From: Tardiphaga sp.
GTDB lineage: Bacteria; Pseudomonadota; Alphaproteobacteria; Rhizobiales; Xanthobacteraceae
Reading direction: 5' to 3'
Assembly: GCA_030147505.1 (NCBI GenBank)
Contig: JASBVG010000056.1
Coordinates: 1-54,523, forward strand
Length of the DNA stretch: 54,523 nt
A program made the position numbers and the translations under genes. The notes beneath the pieces are model-generated. The model was not told where the DNA came from. It was given only the letters and a program-made list of their open reading frames with translations, and ran no database searches. Positions 16,700-24,830 of this stretch are shown in pieces; within the stretch, counting starts at the first letter, position 1, and every line of letters begins with the position of its first letter.

Positions 16700-17509
16700 A
16701 TGGACAGCGAAGCGCCAGCACCGAGGTCCCTGCCCGCGCGTCTGCGCGGCGCGCTGCATCATTGCCGGCAGACCTTCGCACAATCCGCGCGCCTGGCTCT
16801 CGATATTGCCCTGCCGCTGCAATGCGTGGCCTGCCGGGAACCGGTCGCCGGCGACGGTGTCTGCGCAGCCTGCTGGAGCCGCCTCTCGTTCATCGCGCCG
16901 CCCTTCTGCAGCCGGCTCGGCATTCCCTTTGTCTATGATCCCGGACCGGACATTCTGTCGATGCAGGCGATCGCAGCGCCACCGGCCTATCACCGCGCCC
17001 GCGCCGCCGTGCGCTATGACGAGGTGGCACGGACGCTGGTGCATCACCTGAAATACCATGACCGAACCGATCTCGCCCCGACCATGGGCCGCTGGATGGC
17101 GCGTGCCGGTCACGAATTGCTCGCGGATGCCGACATCCTGGTTCCGGTGCCGCTGCACTGGCGACGTGCCTTCAGCAGACGTTTCAACCAGTCCGGCGCA
17201 CTGGCGAAGGTGATCGGGCATGCCAGCAGCGTGCCCGTGGCACGGGATGCGCTCCGCCGCGTGCGGCCGACCGAGCACCAAATCGGCCTGTCACGCCACC
17301 AGCGCGCGACCAATGTGCAGGGCGCGTTCAAGGTGCCGCCCGAGCGTCGGCATGAGATCGAGGGTCGCCGGATCGTTCTGGTCGATGATGTCCTGACATC
17401 GGGGGCCACATCCGACGCCTGTGCCCGCGCGCTGCTGCGGGCCAAGGCTGCACAGGTGGACCTGCTGGTGTTCGCGCGGGTTGTCGAGGTTGCCGGCGGT
17501 CCCATATAA
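16700..17509 (+). CDS. comF: ComF-family phosphoribosyltransferase-like protein
   Basis: 269 residues. An N-terminal zinc-binding pair (CVACREPVAGDGVCAACW) is followed by the ComF region with HHLKYHDRTDLAP and the phosphoribosyltransferase loop RIVLVDDVLTSGAT near residues 228-241. In competent bacteria ComF helps convert imported single-stranded DNA; in most alphaproteobacteria its role is untested. It opens an operon with grxC (40 bases later), a nitrilase-superfamily gene and DUF1178. Confidence 0.86.
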   Translation: MDSEAPAPRSLPARLRGALHHCRQTFAQSARLALDIALPLQCVACREPVAGDGVCAACWSRLSFIAPPFCSRLGIPFVYDPGPDILSMQAIAAPPAYHRARAAVRYDEVARTLVHHLKYHDRTDLAPTMGRWMARAGHELLADADILVPVPLHWRRAFSRRFNQSGALAKVIGHASSVPVARDALRRVRPTEHQIGLSRHQRATNVQGAFKVPPERRHEIEGRRIVLVDDVLTSGATSDACARALLRAKAAQVDLLVFARVVEVAGGPI

Positions 17510-17549
17510 TCCAATGACACAATTCTGTGACGTCTTCGGAGTGCCCGAT

Positions 17550-17819
17550 ATGGCCGCCGCCATCGAAATCTACACCCGCCCCGGTTGCGGTTATTGCAGC
17601 GCGGCCATCTCGCTGCTCCAGCGCAAGAAGGTGGAGTTCACGCATTACAACACGGCGACGGACCCGGATCTGCGGCAGGAGATGTTCGACCGCACCCAGC
17701 CTGGCGCGACCTTTCCGCAGATCTTCATTGGCGGTACGCATGTCGGTGGCTGCGACGACCTCTACGCTCTCGATCGCGAGGGCAAGCTCGACGGCATGAT
17801 CGAAGGAGCGACCGCATGA
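17550..17819 (+). CDS. grxC: Glutaredoxin 3
   Basis: 89 residues beginning MAAAIEIYTRPGCGYC, with the redox motif C-G-Y-C near the N-terminus and the glutathione-binding TFPQIFIGGTHVGGCDDL (cis-Pro after Thr-Phe, GG loop). It reduces disulfides with glutathione in the cytoplasm. ATG 17550 gives the usual length; an in-frame ATG at 17514 would add 12 residues. Its stop overlaps the next start (ATGA). Confidence 0.92.
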   Translation: MAAAIEIYTRPGCGYCSAAISLLQRKKVEFTHYNTATDPDLRQEMFDRTQPGATFPQIFIGGTHVGGCDDLYALDREGKLDGMIEGATA

Positions 17820-18700
17820 ACGAGGCAAAGCACACCTTTGTGGCCGCCATGGTGCAGATGCGCACCGGCCTCGTACCGCGCGACAGTCTCGAACAGGGCC
17901 GTCATCTGATCCGCGAAGCCGCACTGGCCGGCGCCAATTACGTGCAGACCCCGGAAGTCACCAACATGATGCAGACCGGCCGTGCCGGCCTGTTCGAACA
18001 CCTTCGCACCCAAGATGACGATGAGTCGCTGAAGGCCTATCGCGCCCTCGCTGCCGAACTCGGCATCCATCTGCATATCGGATCGCTGGCCGTGCAGGCG
18101 ACACCGGAACGCGCGGCCAACCGCTCGTTCCTGATCGGGCCGGACGGCGATCTGATCGCGACCTATGACAAGATCCACATGTTCGACATCGATCTGCCGA
18201 ACGGCGAGACCTACCGCGAGTCGGCGAATTACCAACCGGGCGAGGCAGCCGTCATTTCCGATCTGCCGTGGGGCCGCATCGGCCTCACCATCTGCTACGA
18301 TGTCCGCTTCCCGTCGCTGTATCGCGCACTGGCCGAAAGTGGCGCGGCATTCCTGGCGGTCCCTTCTGCCTTTACGCAGAAAACCGGTGAGGCGCATTGG
18401 CACACGTTGCTGCGCGCCCGCGCCATCGAAAACGGCTGCTTTGTCTTCGCAGCCGCGCAGGGCGGTGTTCACGAGAACAAGCGTGCCACTTACGGCCACT
18501 CACTGATCGTCGATCCGTGGGGCGCTGTGATCGCGGAGGCCAAGGGCACCGACCCCGGCTTCATTATCGCCGAGATCGATCCTGCCAAGGTGACCGAGGC
18601 GCGCAACACGGTGCCCTCGCTGCAGCATGGCCGCCGTTTCGGCGTCAACGATACCAAGGCCGGGCCGGGTCACCTGCATGTGGTCCGGGACGCAAAATGA
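17816..18700 (+). CDS. Nitrilase-superfamily carbon-nitrogen hydrolase, Nit2-like
   Basis: 294 residues starting at the ATGA overlap with grxC. The catalytic triad is complete: Glu47 in QTPEVT, Lys119 in YDKIHMFDID and Cys160 in TICYDVRFP. The motif GETYRESANYQPGE and the LLRARAIENGCFV region place it with Nit1/Nit2 proteins, which act as omega-amidase or hydrolyse deaminated glutathione. Its place next to glutaredoxin makes deaminated-glutathione repair an attractive reading, but this is inference. The following gene again overlaps by ATGA. Confidence 0.9.
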   Translation: MNEAKHTFVAAMVQMRTGLVPRDSLEQGRHLIREAALAGANYVQTPEVTNMMQTGRAGLFEHLRTQDDDESLKAYRALAAELGIHLHIGSLAVQATPERAANRSFLIGPDGDLIATYDKIHMFDIDLPNGETYRESANYQPGEAAVISDLPWGRIGLTICYDVRFPSLYRALAESGAAFLAVPSAFTQKTGEAHWHTLLRARAIENGCFVFAAAQGGVHENKRATYGHSLIVDPWGAVIAEAKGTDPGFIIAEIDPAKVTEARNTVPSLQHGRRFGVNDTKAGPGHLHVVRDAK

Positions 18701-19155
18701 TCCGCTACAATCTACGTTGCGACAGTGGTCACGGTTTCGAGAGCTGGTTCCAGAATTCTAGTGCTTACGACTCCCAGGTGAAGCGCAAGCTGGTGACGTG
18801 CCCACAATGCGGGTCGGCGAAGGTCGAAAAGGCCATCATGGCCCCGCAGATCGGGCGCAAAGGTAACCAGAAGCAGGAGGCTGCAGTCCCCGCGCAGTCG
18901 GCAGATAACACCCCGTTGGTGATGGCGCCGCGGGAAGCCGAATTGCGCGCCAAGCTGAGGGAACTCCGTGATCACATCGTCAAGAACGCAGACAATGTCG
19001 GTGAAAGCTTTCCCGATGAGGCGCGAGCCATGCACTATGGCGACAAGGAGCACCGCCCGATCTATGGCGAGGCTTCGCCCGACGAAGCGCGCTCGCTGAT
19101 CGACGAGGGCATCGAGGTAACGCCGATTCCCGTACTGCCGAGCGACCGGAACTAA
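18697..19155 (+). CDS. DUF1178 family protein
   Basis: 152 residues. The N-terminus MIRYNLRCDSGHGFESWFQN with VTCPQCGS supplies Cys and His residues for a zinc ribbon; the middle is variable and the C-terminus ends AMHYGDKEHRPIYGEASPDE and ARSLIDEGIEVTPIPVLP, which is the DUF1178 signature. The gene is the last of the comF-grxC-nitrilase run and is joined to it by ATGA. Function unknown; the conserved operon suggests a link to thiol or amide metabolism. Confidence 0.9.
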   Translation: MIRYNLRCDSGHGFESWFQNSSAYDSQVKRKLVTCPQCGSAKVEKAIMAPQIGRKGNQKQEAAVPAQSADNTPLVMAPREAELRAKLRELRDHIVKNADNVGESFPDEARAMHYGDKEHRPIYGEASPDEARSLIDEGIEVTPIPVLPSDRN

Positions 19156-19601
19156 CGCCTGCTTCCTCGTCGATGAATCATACCGTCCGTTTTTCCCTAT
19201 TGGAGCATGACCTTGTCCGAACGCCGGCGTCCCCTTTTCGGGATCTGGCACAGGGCGTGTTCATCCATATTAACGGTCTATTGCGCGACGGACATTGCGT
19301 GCTTTAGGGCGCCATCAAAAGCATTTTCCAGATGCGACGTTTTTGTGGCGGTTGAGTCACAGGGACAGACAATCGCCTACGCAGGCCTTGAGAGCGCGCG
19401 AATCTGGCCTAACTTATAAGCATGTGCACGAATATGAGTCGCGAAATGCACTCAGATCGCATTGCGCTGCAATGGACCTGGATGTGTCCTGAAGACCAAG
19501 CGCTGATGTTGAGTCGCGATTAGGTTTTAGCCGCGGGCCATTACCACAAAAAAGGATCGCGATCAATAGGACGGCCGACCGACCAAAGGAGAGAGGGATC
19601 A
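19156..19601 (+). promoter_or_regulatory. 446-base leader region of the prkA operon
   Basis: No convincing gene lies here. The region holds a degenerate copy of a rhizobial repeat (about 19203-19250, GAGCATGACCTTGTCC to CTTTTCGGGATC), two exact copies of TGAGTCGCGA (19435-19444 and 19510-19519), a GATCGCGATC palindrome at 19555-19564, and a very strong ribosome site AAAGGAGAGAGGG before the prkA ATG. Promoter elements could not be fixed by eye. Confidence 0.5.
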
Positions 19602-21545
19602 ATGTACAACGATTCTCTGTTCAATGCGTTCGCTCGAACCTTCGAAGCCCGGAGCCAGACGGACATGTCGATGTCCGAATATCTGGAGTCCTGCCGAGGC
19701 GACCCCATGAAATACGCGAACGCAGCCGAACGACTCCTCGCTGCGATCGGTGAGCCTGAAATGATCGACACGGCCAAGGACTCCCGCCTTGGCCGTATTT
19801 TTTTGAACCGGACGATTCGATCCTATCCTGCCTTCGCAGGCTTCCACGGCATGGAAGACACCATCGAGCGCATCGTCGCCTTCTTCCGTCACGCGGCGCA
19901 GGGATTGGAGGAGCGCAAGCAGATCCTCTATCTGCTCGGGCCCGTCGGCGGCGGCAAGTCGTCGCTCGCCGAGCGACTCAAGCAGCTGATGGAGGTGCAT
20001 CCCATCTATGTGCTGAAGGCGGGCGACGAGCTCTCACCGGTATTCGAGAGCCCGCTGTCGCTGTTCGATCCCGATCAGCTCGGCCCGATGATCGAGGAGA
20101 AATACGGCATACCCCGCCGTCGTCTCACCGGTCTGATGAGCCCGTGGTGCTACAAGCGGCTGGAGGCCTTCGGCGGCGACATCTCACAGTTTCGTGTAGC
20201 GCGCATCCAGCCGTCGCGGCTGCGCCAGATCGGCATCGCCAAGACCGAACCGGGTGACGAGAACAACCAGGACATCTCCTCGCTGGTCGGCAAGGTGGAT
20301 ATCCGCAAGCTCGAGACCTATGCGCAGAACGATCCCGACGCCTATTCCTATTCCGGCGGCCTCAACCGCGCCAATCAGGGCGTGCTTGAATTCGTCGAAA
20401 TGTTCAAGGCGCCAATCAAGATGCTGCATCCGCTGCTCACGGCGACGCAGGAAGGCAACTATATCGGCACCGAGAATATCGGTGCGATCCCGTTCACCGG
20501 CGTGATCCTCGCCCATTCCAATGAGTCGGAGTGGCAGAGCTTCAAGGCCAACAAGAACAACGAGGCCTTCATCGATCGTATCTGCGTGATCAAGGTGCCG
20601 TATTGCCTGCGCGTCACCGAAGAGCAGAAGATCTACGAGAAGCTGATCTCGGGTTCCGAACTCGCCACCGCGCCGTGCGCGCCGGCAACGCTGGAAACAC
20701 TGGCCCGCTTCTCGGTGATGTCGCGCCTGCGCAAGCACGAGAACTCAACAACCTTCGCGAAGATGCGCGTCTATGACGGCGAAAGCCTCAAGGAAAGCGA
20801 CCCGAAAGCCCGGAGCGTGCAGGAATACAAGGACGCGGCCGGTGTTGACGAAGGCATGGACGGCGTCTCGACGCGATTTGCGTTCAAGATCCTCGCCGCG
20901 ACGTTCAATCATGACACCTCGGAAGTCGGCGCGGACCCCGTGCATCTGATGTACACGCTGGAACAGGCGATCCGGCGCGAACAGCTGCCCGATGAAGTCG
21001 AGAAGCGCTATCTCGAATTCATCAAGGCAGAACTGGTGCCGCGCTATGCGGAGTTCATCGGCCACGAGATCCAGAAGGCATATCTCGAATCATACGCGGA
21101 TTACGGCCAGAACCTGTTCGATCGTTATGTCGACTATGCCGATGCCTGGATCGAGGATCAGGACTTCAAGGATCCCGACACCGGCCAGATGATGGACCGC
21201 GACTTGCTCAATCAGGAACTGAGCAAGATCGAGAAGCCCGCCGGAATCGCTAATCCGAAGGACTTCCGTAATGAGGTCGTCAAGTTCTCCCTGCGCTCGC
21301 GGGCGCACAACAGTGGAAAGAATCCGACCTGGACCAGCTACGAGAAGATTCGCGAAGTCATCGAAAAGCGCATCTTCTCCCAGGTCGAGGATCTTCTGCC
21401 GGTGATCTCGTTCGGTTCGAAGAAGGACGGCGAAACCGAGAAGAAGCATGACGACTTCGTCGCCCGCATGGTCGAGCGCGGCTACACGGAACGCCAGGTG
21501 CGCCGTCTCGTCGAATGGTACATGCGAGTGAAACAGGCCGGCTGA
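19602..21545 (+). CDS. prkA: PrkA serine protein kinase (YeaG-like)
   Basis: 647 residues matching PrkA/YeaG over the full length. The N-terminal AAA part has the P-loop GPVGGGKSS (residues 113-121) and continues with the family blocks GDELSPVFESPLSLFDP and SGGLNRANQGVLEFVEMFKA; the C-terminal PrkA kinase domain includes ENSTTFAKMRVYDGESLKES. PrkA proteins are AAA proteins reported as Ser/Thr kinases or ATP-dependent proteases that respond to starvation and other stress. It leads the conserved prkA-yeaH-spoVR operon. The family call is very secure; the substrate in this organism is unknown. Confidence 0.95.
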   Translation: MYNDSLFNAFARTFEARSQTDMSMSEYLESCRGDPMKYANAAERLLAAIGEPEMIDTAKDSRLGRIFLNRTIRSYPAFAGFHGMEDTIERIVAFFRHAAQGLEERKQILYLLGPVGGGKSSLAERLKQLMEVHPIYVLKAGDELSPVFESPLSLFDPDQLGPMIEEKYGIPRRRLTGLMSPWCYKRLEAFGGDISQFRVARIQPSRLRQIGIAKTEPGDENNQDISSLVGKVDIRKLETYAQNDPDAYSYSGGLNRANQGVLEFVEMFKAPIKMLHPLLTATQEGNYIGTENIGAIPFTGVILAHSNESEWQSFKANKNNEAFIDRICVIKVPYCLRVTEEQKIYEKLISGSELATAPCAPATLETLARFSVMSRLRKHENSTTFAKMRVYDGESLKESDPKARSVQEYKDAAGVDEGMDGVSTRFAFKILAATFNHDTSEVGADPVHLMYTLEQAIRREQLPDEVEKRYLEFIKAELVPRYAEFIGHEIQKAYLESYADYGQNLFDRYVDYADAWIEDQDFKDPDTGQMMDRDLLNQELSKIEKPAGIANPKDFRNEVVKFSLRSRAHNSGKNPTWTSYEKIREVIEKRIFSQVEDLLPVISFGSKKDGETEKKHDDFVARMVERGYTERQVRRLVEWYMRVKQAG

Positions 21546-21559
21546 CAACAACGTAGCTT

Positions 21560-21594
21560 CGTCATTGCGAGCAGCTTTGCTCCTCGCGATGACG
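21560..21594. repeat. Palindromic repeat between prkA and the YeaH-like gene
   Basis: CGTCATTGCGAG (21560-21571) pairs with CTCGCGATGACG (21583-21594), eleven Watson-Crick pairs and one T-G, around an 11-base loop. The sequence is of the CGTCATTGCGAGC class widely dispersed in Bradyrhizobium-type genomes. Its place inside the operon could stabilise the 3' end of the prkA message. Confidence 0.7.
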
Positions 21595-21633
21595 GGGTGA
21601 TGGATTGAAGGACTCACAAGGACCACCGTGGCC

Positions 21634-22902
21634 ATGCATATCGTCGATCGGCGCCTCAATCCGAGTGGCAAGAGCCTCGAAAACCGGCAGCGGTTTTTGC
21701 GGCGGGCGAAGACTCTGGTGCAGGGTGCAGTGAAGAAGGCCTCCGAGGACCGCGACATCAAGGACGTCCTCGAAGGCGGTGAAGTCACGATCCCGCTCGA
21801 CGGCATGAATGAGCCGCGTTTCCATCGCGAAGGCGGGGTGCGCGACCGCGTGCTCCCCGGCAACAAGAAATTCGTCGAAGGCGACATCCTGCAGCGACCG
21901 CAGTCGAGGAACGGCGGCGGCAGCGGGGCCGGCGAAGGCGACGGCGAGGATGCATTCCGCTTCGTCCTCAGCCGCGACGAATTCGTCGATATCTTCCTCG
22001 ACGACCTCGAACTGCCCGACCTCTCCAAGCGAAAGCTCGCCGAGGTCGAGAACGAAGGACTGCGCCGTGCGGGTTATACGACAACGGGATCGCCAGCGAA
22101 TATTTCGGTTGCTCGTACCGTGCGCCTCGCGTTGGCGCGACGTGTCGCACTTCAGCGGCCGCGGCCCGAAGCGATCGCGCAGCTCGAAGCCGAGCTGGAA
22201 CATTGCGATGATGAACGGCGCCCGGCTTTGCTCGCCGAGATCGAACGTCTGAAGTCAAAGACGAAGCGCATTCCTTTCATCGACCCCATCGATATCCGCT
22301 ATCGCCGCTTCGAGACCGTGCCAAAGCCCGTGGCGCAGGCTGTCATGTTCTGTCTGATGGATGTCTCGGGCTCCATGTCCGAGCACATGAAAGATCTCGC
22401 GAAGCGCTTCTACATGCTGCTCTACGTCTTCCTGACCCGGCGCTACAAGAAAGTGGAGATCGTGTTCATCCGCCACACCGATCGCGCCGAGGAAGTCGAT
22501 GAACAGACCTTCTTCCACGGCCCGGCCTCCGGCGGCACGCTGGTATCGAGCGCGCTGGAGTGCATGCACGAGATCGTACAGTCGCGCTTCCGCCCCGCCG
22601 ATTGGAACATCTATGCCGCGCAGGCCTCGGACGGGGACAACTCCTACGCCGATAGCGACCGCACCGGCGCGCTGCTGAAAAACATGATCCTGCCGGTGTC
22701 GCAATTCTTTGCCTATCTCGAGGTCGGCGAGAGCGGCGGTCACCCGTTCGAGATGTCGGAGTCCTCCCTCTGGACGTTGTATCAGCGGCTGCGCAACGAG
22801 GGCGAGCCGCTCTCCATGCGCAAGGTCAATGACCGCAGCGAGATCTTCCCGGTGTTCCACGATCTGTTCCAGCGCCGCACGGGCAAAGAGGTGGCTCCAT
22901 GA
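21634..22902 (+). CDS. YeaH/YhbH-like DUF444 protein with VWA domain
   Basis: 422 residues (424 if the GTG at 21628 is used; AAGGAC at 21618-21623 could serve either start, and spacing slightly favours the GTG). DUF444 proteins accompany PrkA. The N-terminus MHIVDRRLNPSGKSLENRQR and the middle RLKSKTKRIPFIDPIDIRYR are family blocks. The von Willebrand A metal site reads DVSGSMS (residues 243-249), so metal-dependent protein binding is plausible. An internal glycine-rich stretch RNGGGSGAGEGDGED is a flexible linker. Its stop overlaps the spoVR start by four bases. The exact role in the kinase complex is not known. Confidence 0.92.
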   Translation: MHIVDRRLNPSGKSLENRQRFLRRAKTLVQGAVKKASEDRDIKDVLEGGEVTIPLDGMNEPRFHREGGVRDRVLPGNKKFVEGDILQRPQSRNGGGSGAGEGDGEDAFRFVLSRDEFVDIFLDDLELPDLSKRKLAEVENEGLRRAGYTTTGSPANISVARTVRLALARRVALQRPRPEAIAQLEAELEHCDDERRPALLAEIERLKSKTKRIPFIDPIDIRYRRFETVPKPVAQAVMFCLMDVSGSMSEHMKDLAKRFYMLLYVFLTRRYKKVEIVFIRHTDRAEEVDEQTFFHGPASGGTLVSSALECMHEIVQSRFRPADWNIYAAQASDGDNSYADSDRTGALLKNMILPVSQFFAYLEVGESGGHPFEMSESSLWTLYQRLRNEGEPLSMRKVNDRSEIFPVFHDLFQRRTGKEVAP

Positions 22903-24449
22903 CGTCCTCAAAAGTGAGCGAGAGACTGTTCGAAGGCGCCGACTGGGATTTTCGGACCATCCAGCGCATTCACGATGCCTGCGAGGATGTCGCGCTGAAG
23001 GACCTCGGCCTCAGCGTCTATCCGAACCAGATCGAGGTGATCACTGCCGAACAGATGCTCGACGCCTACTCCTCCGTCGGCATGCCGCTCTATTACAAGC
23101 ACTGGTCGTTCGGAAAGCAGTTCGCGCATCAGGAAGCCTCCTATCGCAAGGGGCTGATGGGTCTCGCCTATGAGATCGTGATCAATTCGTCGCCCTGCAT
23201 CTCCTATCTGATGGAGGAGAACACGGCGACCATGCAGACACTGGTGATCGCGCACGCCGCTTTCGGGCACAATCACTTCTTCAAGAACAACTATCTGTTC
23301 AAGCAGTGGACCGACGCCCACGGCATCCTCGACTATCTCGATTTCGCCAAGGCCTATGTGGCGCAGTGCGAGGAAAAGCATGGGAGCATCGCAGTCGAGC
23401 AGACATTGGATGCCGCCCATGCACTCATGTCCCATGGCGTCGATCGCTATCCCGGCAAGAAGTCGCTCGACCTCCGCGCCGAGGAGAAGCGCGCGAGGGA
23501 GCGCCGCGAGCATGAGCAGGCGTCGTTCAACGACCTCTGGCGCACGGTGCCTACCGGCCCTTCCAAGAAGCGCGCGGAGCTCAGTGCCGAGCGCCGCCGC
23601 GCGCTGCTCGGCCTGCCGCAGGAAAACCTGCTCTATTTCCTCGAAAAGTCAGCACCGCGCCTGCACACCTGGCAGCGCGAATTGCTGCGCATCGTCCGCA
23701 ACATCGCGCAGTATTTCTATCCGCAGGGCCAGACAAAGGTCATGAACGAGGGCACGGCGACTTATGTACACTATCGCATCATGACCGCGCTGCACGAGAG
23801 CGGGCAGATCTCGGACGGCAATTTCCTGGAATTTCTGGGATCGCACACCAATGTGGTGTTCCAGCCGGATTTCGACAGCAAGTATTTCTCCGGTTTCAAT
23901 CCGTATGCCCTCGGCTTTGCCATGATGCAGGATATCGAGCGCATCGTGACCAATCCCGAAGACGAAGACCGCGACTGGTTCCCGCACATCGCCGGCAGAG
24001 GTGACGTCATGGGCGTGTTGCGCGACATCTGGGCCAACTATCGCGACGAGAGCTTCATCAGCCAGTTTCTGTCGCCCAGGCTGATGCGGAACATGAGGAT
24101 GTTCCACCTGCATGACGATCCCGCCGACACGTCAGGCATCCTGGTCGAGGCCATCCACAACGAGCGCGGCTATCGGAGCGTCCGCCGCGCGCTGTCGCGG
24201 CAATATGACGTCGGTCTGATCGACGCCAATATCGAGGTCATCGACGTCGATCTCGCCGGCGATCGTCGGCTGATGCTCAAGCACTCGGTCCTCGATGGCG
24301 CGCTGCTCAATGAGCCCGACGCCAAACGCGTGCTGCAGCATCTTGCCGATCTGTGGAGCTACGACGTCTCGCTGGCCGAGATCGATGCCTCCGGTTCCGT
24401 GCTGAACGAACTCGTCGCCCACCCCCGAGTGATGGCCGCCGCCGCCTGA
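22899..24449 (+). CDS. spoVR: SpoVR family protein
   Basis: 516 residues, homologous to SpoVR of Bacillus and YcgB of E. coli along the whole length, with the family blocks PLYYKHWSFGKQFAHQEASY, YLMEENTATMQTLVIAHAAF, GHNHFFKNNYLF and ANYRDESFISQFLSPRLMR. The many conserved His residues in HAAFGHNHFF suggest a metal site. It is the last gene of the prkA operon and starts with ATGA overlap. In E. coli the set is under stress sigma control; the molecular function of SpoVR is unknown. A stem-loop at 24485 follows. Confidence 0.95.
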   Translation: MTSSKVSERLFEGADWDFRTIQRIHDACEDVALKDLGLSVYPNQIEVITAEQMLDAYSSVGMPLYYKHWSFGKQFAHQEASYRKGLMGLAYEIVINSSPCISYLMEENTATMQTLVIAHAAFGHNHFFKNNYLFKQWTDAHGILDYLDFAKAYVAQCEEKHGSIAVEQTLDAAHALMSHGVDRYPGKKSLDLRAEEKRARERREHEQASFNDLWRTVPTGPSKKRAELSAERRRALLGLPQENLLYFLEKSAPRLHTWQRELLRIVRNIAQYFYPQGQTKVMNEGTATYVHYRIMTALHESGQISDGNFLEFLGSHTNVVFQPDFDSKYFSGFNPYALGFAMMQDIERIVTNPEDEDRDWFPHIAGRGDVMGVLRDIWANYRDESFISQFLSPRLMRNMRMFHLHDDPADTSGILVEAIHNERGYRSVRRALSRQYDVGLIDANIEVIDVDLAGDRRLMLKHSVLDGALLNEPDAKRVLQHLADLWSYDVSLAEIDASGSVLNELVAHPRVMAAAA

Positions 24450-24484
24450 TCCGTCCGTTTCCGTTCTCTCCCGCAAACTCCCCT

Positions 24485-24510
24485 GCCCGGCTTTTCGCCG
24501 GGCGGGGTCT
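24485..24510 (+). terminator. Possible terminator after spoVR
   Basis: GCCCGGC (24485-24491) pairs with GCCGGGC (24497-24503) around TTTTC. Only a weak T-rich tail (GGGGTCTTT) follows, so it may be a stabilising hairpin rather than an efficient terminator. Confidence 0.5.
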
Positions 24511-24526
24511 TTCGTCCGGACACAAT

Positions 24527-24548
24527 ATAGGGTAGGGGACTATCCTAT
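24527..24548. promoter_or_regulatory. Candidate DmeR operator overlapping the start codon
   Basis: ATAGGGTAG (24527-24535) and CTATCCTAT (24540-24548) form an inverted repeat with one mismatch around GGGA. The G-run flanked by TA-rich arms is the pattern of RcnR/FrmR-family operators. The right arm includes the first bases of the ATG at 24547, so a bound repressor would block both transcription and access to the start. Confidence 0.6.
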
Positions 24549-24822
24549 GTCTCACCTGACCGCCGATAAGACCAAACTGCTCGCCCGCGTCCGCCGCCTT
24601 GCCGGCCAGATGGCTGCCATCGAGAAGGCCATCACGGAAGACGCCGGCTGCGCCGCGATCCTGCATCAGGTCGCCGGCGTGCGCGGCGCCGTAAGCGGGC
24701 TGATGGACGAGCTGATCGAGGATCACGTCCGCGAGCATGTCGCCCATCCGAAACTCTCCGCAGCGGCACGCACCGAAGGCGCCGAGGAACTGATCGCCGC
24801 GATCCGGCGCTATGCGAAATAG
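24547..24822 (+). CDS. dmeR: RcnR/FrmR-family metal-responsive repressor, DmeR-like
   Basis: A 91-residue all-helical DNA-binding protein of the CsoR/RcnR superfamily. With Met as residue 1, the four metal ligands of the nickel/cobalt sensor RcnR are all in place: His3, Cys35, His60 and His64. FrmR-type formaldehyde sensors lack His3 and have Glu at 64, so a metal sensor is favoured. Its neighbour, eight bases on, is a CDF exporter with a His-rich loop, the same pairing as dmeRF of Rhizobium leguminosarum. Autoregulation is suggested by the palindrome at its start. Metal identity (Co/Ni) is inferred. Confidence 0.85.
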   Translation: MSHLTADKTKLLARVRRLAGQMAAIEKAITEDAGCAAILHQVAGVRGAVSGLMDELIEDHVREHVAHPKLSAAARTEGAEELIAAIRRYAK

Positions 24823-24830
24823 GAACCGTC

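Noticed and set aside
19146..19175. General-stress (EcfG-type) promoter before prkA, starting with GGAAC
   Set aside because: GGAAC is present at the end of the preceding gene, but no CGTT -10 element occurs at the needed 16-18 base spacing.
24547..24822. FrmR formaldehyde sensor
   Set aside because: His3 and His64 match metal-sensing RcnR, and the partner is a CDF exporter rather than formaldehyde dehydrogenase.
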